40,066 nucleotides of DNA from Paraglomus occultum (taxonomy: Eukaryota > Glomeromycota > Glomeromycetes > Paraglomerales > Paraglomeraceae). The stretch's first letter is position 1; each line of letters starts with the position of its first letter. The notes beneath the pieces are model-generated. The model was given only the letters and a program-made list of their open reading frames with translations. It had not been told where the DNA came from and made no database searches. The stretch spans positions 1 to 40,066 of the forward strand of contig CAJVPJ010000146.1 of NCBI GenBank assembly GCA_910592205.1. The letters are read 5' to 3'. Shown here one piece after another: positions 10,773-19,314 of the stretch. The position numbers and the translations under genes were made by a program.

Positions 10773-11710
10773 TGAACGAAAGGGGTGTACGTACGCAATT
10801 TCTGTATTGTCACAATTGTATTGAATATTCAATTGACGAATCACGTGATTATTTCGGAAAGGAAATCTGCGCATTCGCTAAAGCTAATTCAATTTTCAAG
10901 AACAGACCGAAAAGTAAAAGTGAAGTTATGTAAAGCATCTGTTGACATAATAATTAATGTATTTTCGATTGCGTCTGCTGTTAGAAGGCTAGACGACTCT
11001 GTACTACACGCTGGTTCGCACGACATGCGAAACACTTTGCGGAAGGGTTGTGAATGAGTCAAAAACCGCTGGCACCAACTATCAAAGAAGGCTTCTTAAA
11101 GTCAGGGCAATCACCCCTCTTGTTAGACATTGGTTTTGACAACGAAAATTATCCGCAGCCTTTGGCGTAGGAAGAGGCAAAAAGTATGTTAATCTTATTT
11201 CCAAAATGTCAAACAACTAGAAGAGCAGAAACTCGGACAAGAATATCACCGATGTGATTAAGTCCAAGAAGTGCGGACTAAACAGTATATTATATCAAAT
11301 ATTGATTTTGTTGCCAACCGCAGTAAGACTGCCGTAATGCATAACTTGGCTGTATTTGGACAAAAAAAAACGAATTCAAGAAGTAAAATAAGACATATGA
11401 TGAAATAAAATAATAACACCTTCGACAATCAAGGTTTAAGTACAGAAACCTAACCATTCTTTAAAAAAGCTTCTTGCGCGATAGCAGTTTATCAGGCAAG
11501 TTGCGAATTATAATCCAAATATTCGCTTTATGGCCTATCGATAAACTTCTACCTTTCACTAACCCCGATTCAACAAGCATATAGTCATGAAAATACAACG
11601 TCATTATACTTATGGATTACGGAGGTGGTTAATATGCGCAAGATAATAGCTTAATTTGAAAAAAAAAATTCTTAGAACGTCTCATTACAACCACCAACCG
11701 TCTCTGCTGT
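10773..11710. other. Gene-free stretch
   Basis: Open frames at 10628-10933 and 10785-11057 (+) overlap the repeat units and lack any recognisable domain. A short open piece from 11054 (MSQKPLAPTIKEGFLKSG) is stopped after about 38 codons. Nothing supported as a gene. Confidence 0.4.
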
Positions 11711-12721
11711 TCAACTTGTATAAAAATATTCCTCATCATCGTCCGAAGACTCGGTGTTGTCGTCTTCGACATCACTATCCTGAGCTTCATACGCAATTAT
11801 ATGTTCCAACTCCGTCGCCAAATCAGGCCAATTATCAAGGCAGTCATACACTAGCATTTCCCAATCATCATCATCCAACACGCTCCGATCGGCAAACAAA
11901 ATCTCCTTAAACTCACCAAACAAGTCATATTCTATGTTGAATTCTTCCTTCCTTTTCAATACAGATCGCTTTTCTTGTGACAAACATTCACGTGCTTTGA
12001 CAAAGAACTGCGGATATGAATCCTCAAACCGGTGTAATTTTTCTGCATAATCTCTAATTGGTGTGATGTCGATATATTCATTTTGCGACCATGATAGTGA
12101 GTATTCTGTTTCGACGTTTGAGTCATCATCATTGTATCCATTTTCAAAGTAACCGACGATGTACTTGAACTTTTGTAATAATGCTGGGTTATGACGTAGG
12201 TACTCGGTTATGGAATTCATCCACGAATTATCACACATCTCAGCACGAGGAGTATTCAATACTTTGTTAAACGCTTGCCACTTCCCTTCAGAACCGAAAC
12301 ATGACTTGATTGTGTCGAAAAATGCCTTATTTTTAGTTACAAGCTCTCGCATATCTTTATCGCGTTCCATTAGAGGAACTAGAATGTCCTTTGATAATTC
12401 AATGCATTCGAGTTCGGGTGGCGATGAAGGGGATAATGGCAGATATAATTCCTCAGGCGTATCGTAATTGCCTGGCGTGCTGAGTACCTCGGGTGGAAGT
12501 TGGAAGGTAACTGTACGTTTTTGGGATTGTACAGTTATGGGTTCATCGGGAGGAGTGGGTGGCACGGCCATAAAGTTTTTGACATTACCATTCTTTTTCT
12601 TGTTCTTAACGGCCTGTGAACGTCTGGTTAAGGCATCTTCAGAGGATGGAGACAGTGGTGGAATACCAGATTTTTGAGTAGTATTAAAGGGGATAGGACA
12701 TGTCGTCATGAATTTGGACAT
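11711..12721 (-). CDS. Orphan protein with two diverged helical repeats and an acidic tail, 336 aa, single exon
   Basis: I do not recognise this family. Residues 1-105 are disordered and proline-rich with many SP/TP sites (PPLSPSS, PPTPPDEP, LPLSPSSPP) and a basic cluster (about 33-43, RRSQAVKNKKK) that could be a nuclear localisation signal. Residues 132-191 and 237-311 look like an internal duplication. Blocks 150-191 and 270-311 align over 42 residues without gaps and share F, L, R, D, W, L, P, L, I and Y at the same positions. The spacing, a helix, then NPALLQKF or WPDLATEL, then a short hydrophobic helix, recalls paired amphipathic helix (PAH) domains, but this is only a suggestion. The tail is very acidic (DSDVEDDNTESSDDDEE). 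AT-rich TATA-like sequence lies just upstream (about 12730-12755). Frame length and composition argue strongly for a real gene. Confidence 0.75.
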   Translation of the reverse strand: MSKFMTTCPIPFNTTQKSGIPPLSPSSEDALTRRSQAVKNKKKNGNVKNFMAVPPTPPDEPITVQSQKRTVTFQLPPEVLSTPGNYDTPEELYLPLSPSSPPELECIELSKDILVPLMERDKDMRELVTKNKAFFDTIKSCFGSEGKWQAFNKVLNTPRAEMCDNSWMNSITEYLRHNPALLQKFKYIVGYFENGYNDDDSNVETEYSLSWSQNEYIDITPIRDYAEKLHRFEDSYPQFFVKARECLSQEKRSVLKRKEEFNIEYDLFGEFKEILFADRSVLDDDDWEMLVYDCLDNWPDLATELEHIIAYEAQDSDVEDDNTESSDDDEEYFYTS

Positions 12722-15036
12722 AGTGCGTTTATATATCTTTTTATATATATATTTATTTATTTCTTCTCTTGTTTAAATTTCGAGCGACCAATGAGAATAC
12801 GTATACGTGATTATACAAGTGACTTACAGTCAACCTTTGCCCAAGCCAACGTCAAGCTCCTCTATTTATAACAACTTTAAACTTTATGTGGCATATCATC
12901 ATACATAATTACTTCCGTATCATGGGGGGTTACATACAATTCTGGCGTTTCCCATATTGAATGAATTTCATGGGGCGTAATATAACCGTTATTTAACGAG
13001 TAACGTCAACTGCGAATGTGGGGAGTGATTTGCATATATATCGTCATACTTGGTCAATACGTGTGAATAAAAAGTCAGCAAAGAATAAATATTCGGGGCA
13101 AAGTCCTTCCTAAGGTAAACGGCATACAATAAAAAACTTTTTGAAAGGGAAGTGTAATTTACATGATACCTATTTAGTAAACACAATTATCATTATCAAG
13201 ATCGCTGTTACTTTTGATGTAACGAATGTTCGATTGTACAAATCAAGATAAGCTCAGTATAGCCACATCAACTCGGGACCTGATGAGGGCACCGCCGGGT
13301 TCTAGTCGAAATAGTAGTTAACGCCACAAGGCTACTAACGATAATAAATACACAGTAATAATAAATAATAGTAACGTAACGTTATTAATTATTCCGAAGT
13401 TCTCCGTAAATAATAGTAACGGCGTGAATAAGGTTAGTCTTCCAAGCTTTTTGTTACATAAGGTTAGCTCAAAGAACTTGACACTGAATATGCTATCAAA
13501 AGTATCTGGTCAAGACGCTTATGCAGAGCATACAAAATATTGCACCTTGTATGCTTCGGAACTAATAACAGTTTGTGTCGTCTTGTGTGGGAATAACGTT
13601 TGCGTTTAAATATAAGCGTGGAAACATCGACATGATGCCAAATTATTGATGTGGTTAAAGCAACGGCGAAACCCGAAGACGTTTTATCACTTTCGATAAA
13701 TATTATTTGAAGGCATCCAGAATTCACAGCACTCGAAATTCAAAAATGGCTCTGGTTTGTCGAGATGAGGATTTATAACCGATTCTTTAAGTATAGTCTT
13801 ATCCCGCTAGTAATATTAACATTCGCTCTAAATGGTGTAGTTCTAGGATCTATTAATATTACTGTATAACACAGTATATAGATAATTTTTCCACATATAA
13901 TGAAACGTAGTATCCAATCTTGTTTAGGCCACACGGAATTATGGTCAGCAATAATTAACGACAATCTATTAATATTAAAGACATTAGTAACCTGAGATAA
14001 AGCTAAGATTGATTATAGAGCTAAATTTCCGAGTCAGCAACTAGCATATTAATATGCTCTCCTACTTGCATATCTGGTGTACAGGAAATGATAGTTAAGC
14101 TCAAATGCTAATATTTTTGTCCACTATATCTTTCTCGCTAATAACATTATTCTAATGGGTCAATGAAAGAAGAGTAGAACTCCACGTAGAGAAACGGTGA
14201 GATACGGGAACATTGTCTAATTATAGTCGCCGAAACATCAATTTCTCGACTTGTCATTTCACATACTATACGTATCATGTTGTAAAATACTTTATCAAAC
14301 GGCATCTTTAACAAAACAATGATCATTAATATAAATTTGCCTCATATAGTACTTACATAAAAATTGTGTGTAGTGTATATGGCAAATAAACTATTAACTT
14401 GATTACATTGATAGACATTCGCCTGAGAAAATATTCAGTTCTCCACTCGCCCTTGTTTTTTTTAGTTTAGCGTTTTTATCCTGTGCTCTTCAGGATTACA
14501 GTTTCGCAACTGATCTATCGTTTTTCATGGCTCGTTGTCATACGCATTCCTCCTCATATTACTGTCATTTATGGCGATTCGACAAGTGCAATTTTAAACA
14601 TTTTTATTGTTTCTTTGCTTAATAACTTATCCATGTTATGGCCTAAATGTCGTTGACTAATTTGGCTTGGTCAATCATAATGTACTTTTCTTTGTTCAGC
14701 AAAGTCTTGGTCTGAGAAGCCTTGAAATTCCGGCCCAAGTCCTTACTTCTTTGAATTTCTTGATATTATCTTTTATTTAATCTTATACATTTGTTGTATG
14801 CTTGTTTACGATATTCTTTAGCCGTTCACTGATATGATATATCACCTACGTCTATGCGGCACTCAAGGTAACGTAAGGCCTTTTTTCAATTGAAGATAGA
14901 ATAAACATAAACCTCGCGCTGGAATTTCTTAATAATATAAATAAATGCTGGCCAGATAATCGAAACTTTTATCGCAAATTAATACGGAAGGTTGAATATT
15001 GGCTGAAAATCAATCAATTAACCTTAAATGATAATG
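12722..15036. other. Gene-free stretch upstream of the orphan
   Basis: Contains a TATA-rich run (about 12730-12765) that may serve the orphan gene at 11711-12721, and a 42-codon open minus frame at 12877-13005 (described among the findings). A CTGATGA...GAAA motif at 13280-13311 was examined and rejected as a hammerhead ribozyme. The rest is AT-rich without support for a gene. Confidence 0.45.
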
Positions 15037-15590
15037 ATTGAACCTCCCTCAAATACACCCTCCATAAACGTACACCTGCACTTTTCGATGTCCTCCAATG
15101 CACGCCCGTGGCTTTTATGTAAGACTATGTATCGTAATCAGTAGTGTTACGTTAAGAAGTTACACGAATTGTACCCCCGATTATAGATCAAATAAAGAAT
15201 TAAGGGTTACACATTCTGATCTTTATTGATATCCAAACTTTTGCGTGATTCCTGATGATGAAGAACTTGTTGAATTATATAGGAAGTGGTCAATTTACTC
15301 TACTAATAGCAGTAGCGAAGAAGTCGATGGTAGACCGATCCCAGATTAATCGAGCTTAGGAATATTTATAATTCTCTACAACAACAAATAAGGCTGAGAA
15401 ATTGTCAAAGCTCTTGACAAATACATTAATGTAAGAACGACAATCACAATGAGTCGGATCAATTTTTTAATAATAAATAACCCATTAATCCCGAATTTCT
15501 CGTGTAATCATCAAATTTTTATCCTCTCTAAATGCACACCCTCCATAATGCACGCTTTCCTCTATTTCTGAGTTTATAGAGAGTTTACAG
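15037..15590 (+). mobile_element. Decayed pogo/Tigger-like DNA transposon, copy B (inverted relative to copy A)
   Basis: The right end (about 15530-15590) is the reverse complement of the left end of copy A: CTGTAAACTCTCTATAAAC, then AGGAAAGCGTGCATTATGGAGGG. The left end reads TTGAACCTCCCTCAAATACACCCTCC. Between 15235 and 15475 the plus strand carries the same transposase tail as copy A (GTGATTCCTGATGATGAAGAACTTGTTG; CTACAACAACAAATAAGGCTGAGAAATTG), ending in a diverged version of ...MDQFFN. It is shorter than copy A (about 550 against 772 bp) and no frame is intact. Confidence 0.6.
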
Positions 15591-15921
15591 TAATTGTAGT
15601 GTTATTTATTTGCGCTTGTTAAATAGAACGGTCGGAAGACGATTCGTAGAAGAATTGGTCTCAAAACGACAATTCGATCGAGTATATACTAGGAATTGAG
15701 TACACGGTATCAGACGCACTAACTATATGCGTGTTACGTGTATAACTTAATAATAGGCTCGCAACGAATATACTGTAAAACGCAATATGACGGAGGGCAG
15801 AGTTCCTAGCCAGGTCGCAATTTGGACCATTCTAGAATGGTCTAACTACCCCTTGACTCATTTCAAAATTCCTTAATATTCGAATGTTATACAATGTATT
15901 CGTCGATTATTTCCCGAAATT
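15591..15921. other. Gene-free stretch with one arm of an inverted duplication
   Basis: 15816-15876 (CGCAATTTGGACCATTC ... AACTACCCC ... CATTTCAAAATTC) is repeated in inverted orientation at about 16493-16536. No gene seen. Confidence 0.5.
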
Positions 15922-16308
15922 CAGTGTGCGTTGTGAAAAAAAAATGGCGCTTGTGTATCTCAACAATTACCCGACCGAGACTGAGGAATTTATCCCACTC
16001 TTCTACCATAAATTGCCTTAACTCGCCAACATTCTTTTTTCTACATTGTTTTTAACAATCTGCCACATATTCTCGATGAGATTCAGATCAAGGCTGTTAG
16101 ATGGCCTAAGCACACTTCACGTGTTGCAAAAGACTTTTTAGCCCAAAACAATATTCATGTAATAGAGACGCCATCCTCTGCCATACAACTGGCCAAATCG
16201 AAGAAGCTGGGTTTGCAAACATTTACGTAAAAAGGTCCATTCATTATGACTGTAAAGCAAAACAAGGACGTTTTGCCATTCACGCGCCATTTTTTTCGCA
16301 ACACACTG
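15922..16308 (-). mobile_element. Tc1/mariner-like deletion derivative with an internal inversion, copy 1
   Basis: Ends are inverted: CAGTGTGCGTTGTGAAAAAAAAATGGCGC on the left and GCGCCATTTTTTTCGCAACACACTG on the right, flanked on the right by TA. The minus strand carries transposase scraps of the Tc1 C-terminal region (WPSNSLDLNLIENMWQIVKN near 16110-16050). The segment at about 16107-16165 is inverted compared with copy 2 at 38057-38613: here the plus strand reads TSRVAKDFLAQNNIHVIE, while in copy 2 the same piece is on minus. No functional transposase remains. Confidence 0.7.
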
Positions 16309-17664
16309 TATGTTCAATCGAGTTTTTGACCGAATACACCAGCAAGCAAACGATGTCACTATAAGATTCCGCCCGCCTGTATCATCAAATGATAACAGGC
16401 AAAAGATCCATGTTAGGTATCATCTTCATTATTTTATGTCTCTGGTCAAGAATTCAACAAATAACCATGTGTGCAATTATATTAACATGGGCTAGAATTT
16501 GAAATGGCCAGGGTAGTTGGAATGGTCCAAATTGCGAGCAAATATAGTGAATGTGCGTTGTACCAACCGTTCGAAAACGACACAAATCCTTCCGACGTTG
16601 TTTGTTTTTTTTAATACTTTTGCGTGCAGTAAGCGTGTTGAGTTTATGTAACTTTTTCATTAATGATGCGCTAATTTCTAAATCAATTCTGTTGAACATA
16701 CTAAGATTGCATCTCCTTTCTAATCCATTCCACAGTTCCAAGTTTTTATCTTGATTTGTCACAGTAGAGGGGAGCATTTTTGCTCTATCTAGTTGCATTT
16801 TCCGACTGCAAGTCGTATATAAGTGGTGTCAAAAGAATTAGTCTTCAAGTATGCAGCAAGACGGGTTTGACCTACAGATTAAAAAGCGCCAATTTCCACG
16901 CCGAATTTTAATCCTTTTCTTTGCGTGTAACTAGTGAATGTTATATTCGTTCACATACAGACGTAATATGTCTATTATGATTATTGACATATAGCACATT
17001 TAGATTAACATCTGTTATACTCTAGAAATTACCGCTCTTATCGACACGTTTAATTAGTGATAACTTGGTTCCGTCAAAAAATATCCGTACTAAACGAAAT
17101 TCATTGTATTGAGTTTCCTGTGTACACTGTAATTCCAACAACGGTCGACATTGCATTTATCGAAACAGACGCGTTAAAATAAACCAAGTTGGGGATATTT
17201 CTCTCACGAACGGGTTATAACAACATGCTTTAATTAATAAGATTACATAATTCCATTATCTGTTGTAGTGGCAACGAGACTTCACTTATACTGTATCCTA
17301 TCTAGCGGACTTTTTTGTTTTATTTGAATAGACATTTATTCTAGTACAGATGCTTAAAAAAGAAAATACTTGGTTTTTCGATCAGAAACGCTGCAATACA
17401 TGCCGGTTTTCTTTGTGGACAATACCAGTAGGTAAATATGTTTTTTTTATCCGAATCGAATAAACAGTAGGCATGTATCGCGCAAGTCACACAATTATTC
17501 TAGACCAAATCATAAATTGGACCGTTCTAATTTTGTCACAGTTTCGGAATAGGTCAATATCAAGTTCCAAAACGGCCAGAACTCTCCAATGCAAGCTCTG
17601 GTTCGTACTGAGCTTACTAGATTATTAAATATTTCACTCTCTGTAAATGCAAGCCCTTTGTATA
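16309..17664. other. Gene-free stretch, one weak ORF
   Basis: A 114-codon minus frame (16454-16798) has a basic centre (ARKSIKKNKQRRKD) and ends across the inverted-duplication arm at 16493-16536. It matches nothing I know and I do not call it a gene. 17515-17535 holds another partial copy of the AATTGGACC(G/A)TTCTA word seen at 15820 and 16521. Confidence 0.4.
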
Positions 17665-17666
17665 TA

Positions 17667-18894
17667 CAGTGGGTAGACAAAAGTCTCCGGACAGTTTCGT
17701 ACTTAAATTTTCTCGAAAACTTACATAATAATTGGGCATGAAATTTTGGTTTAAGTTTGATGTACCAATATCATTTTATTAATATTAGTTGGCCATCCCT
17801 CGCTTGTGATGCAAGCTGCACCTTCTTCGACATACTATTTATTAGATTTAGATATGTACATTCCGGAATTCGCTCCTATTCCTCCTTCAAGGCCGTAATT
17901 AATTCACCTTTGTTTTTTGGCAATACTTTCCGTTTGCGAATACGCCTGTCCAATTCATCCCATAAATGTTCGATGAGATTAAGCATTTTAATATTGTCTT
18001 GATTATCCAATCGGTAATATCTTTGGCTCTATGAATAGACGCGTTGTCTTGTTGAAAATTATACCCTTTATACCTTTGAAGTTTGGCTGAATATATGGTA
18101 ATAAGTGTTTTTCTAATACATCAACATAACCCCAACGATCTAATTTACCTTCCTCTATTACCAACGGACCTAATCCTTTTCCTGAAAAACAACTCCATAC
18201 CATTACTTCTCCGCCTCCATGTTTAATCGTGGGAACAAAATTATTGCGTGTACCGGGCATTCTCCAAACTCTTTGAGGACCATCACTTTTAAAAATAGTA
18301 AATTTATATTCATTACTCGAAATGACGGGGGTTTTCCATTTCTTATTGAGCCAGTTTTGATGCATCAGTACGCTGTTTATCGGACAGAAGCGGTTTGGGT
18401 GTAGCTATCCGTGAATTTAGTGCAAGTTGCGACGAATCGTCCTAACAGATACGTTTACACCAGTAGCACTCGCAAACTTTTTTTGAATTTGAGTAGCTGT
18501 ATTGCGCTGGTTTTTTGCACAATATTTTTGAGCCTTTTGCGTGCGCTATCGTTAAATTGGGATGGTTGACCAGTCCTTGGAATACTGGTAACCGTTCGAT
18601 GTTGTCCATATCGCTGAATCGTATCACTTATCGTGGATTTCGGAATTTGAAGAACTTACTAATTTTTTGAATGCTAAGATTACTTTTCCGTAACCCAATA
18701 ATTTCAGATTGCTTAATATTAAATTCTGAGAGTTTTATTGTAATCTTATTTATGTCAGTTGATATTAAAGTAGGTTTCGAAATAATATTGAAAAAAAGTG
18801 AAGTAGCTATTTGTTTATAATAACAACGTTTCGAATTATAAATAGAGATCTACATTACAGTACAAAACTGTCCGGAGACTTTGTCTACCCACTG
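17667..18894 (-). mobile_element. Full-length Tc1-like transposon (1228 bp) with exact TIRs and TA duplication
   Basis: Both ends read CAGTGGGTAGACAAA(A)GTCTCCGGACAGTTT inward and are bounded by TA at 17665-17666 and 18895-18896, the expected Tc1/mariner target duplication. The arms differ only by one extra A on the left and a C/T change further in, so the insertion is not very old. The body holds a broken transposase on minus (separate entry). The flanks (CTCTCTGTAAATGCAAGCCC on the left, GCATTTAGAAAGGG on the right) resemble the subterminal words of the pogo-like copies, so this element may have jumped into another transposon remnant. Confidence 0.9.
17800..18760 (-). pseudogene. Inactive Tc1-type transposase
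   Basis: Pieces appear in order on minus. First is an N-terminal helix-turn-helix (IKQSEIIGLRKSNLSIQKIS, near 18700). Then in another frame come TISDTIQRYGQHRTVTSIPR and TGQPSQFNDSARKRLKNIV (18640-18520), followed by the DDE core from 18365 (EYKFTIFKSDGPQRVWR, GGGEVMVWSCFSGKGLGPL). After a further frameshift QQDNASIHRAKDITDWI is read near 18050-18005, then LIEHLWDELDRRI. At least three frameshifts and one stop break it. The first catalytic Asp appears as Asn (SNEYKF where the family has SDE), the second Asp (QQDNA) is kept, and the segment normally carrying S-P-D-L-N-P is shortened. It cannot encode a working enzyme; the TIRs could still be recognised by a relative acting in trans. Confidence 0.85.
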
Positions 18895-18896
18895 TA

Positions 18897-19314
18897 TATG
18901 AATATGCAACATTGCATTTAGAAAGGGTTGATTAGCTTTATTATGGACTATTCTTTCATGATTACATGGTTACGTTTTTTAAGATTTAAGCAGCACGTAA
19001 TTAATACGATCCAGTCGCTGACAACATGTTAATGCTATGAGCTCCCTCATAGAATATTAGGTAAATAACATTTTAGCTTACATTTGTACAAAAAACGTAT
19101 AATAGACTTGCTTGATTTAATAATTGCTATCACAATCATTCATGAATCAAAGTTTCTATTTCCCTGAGCAAGTATTTATGATTACCTTGCTGTGTTGTTT
19201 CCTTTTTTATTTCATTTTCTTTTTGTGTGAGCGGAAATAAATTAAAGATTTTTCAAAATGTTTATCTGACATGAGTGTTATCTTTTGTTTATCTTTCACA
19301 AACCCTAACATATT
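18897..19314. other. Short gene-free spacer
   Basis: AT-rich spacer between the Tc1-like element and the 3' end of the XRN-family gene; it probably includes that gene's 3' UTR. Nothing else seen. Confidence 0.5.

Noticed and set aside
13280-13311. Hammerhead-ribozyme-like core (CTGATGA ... CGAAA) and a weak B-box-like GGTTCTAGTCG
   Set aside because: The intervening 21 bases do not form a credible stem II beyond one or two pairs, and no flanking stems I and III close. No A-box or cloverleaf supports a tRNA or SINE.
16138-16359. 73-codon minus frame
   Set aside because: Out-of-frame translation across the Tc1-like derivative and its flank.
16454-16798. 114-codon minus frame with a basic centre
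   Set aside because: Crosses an inverted-duplication arm and matches nothing I know; kept only as a note.
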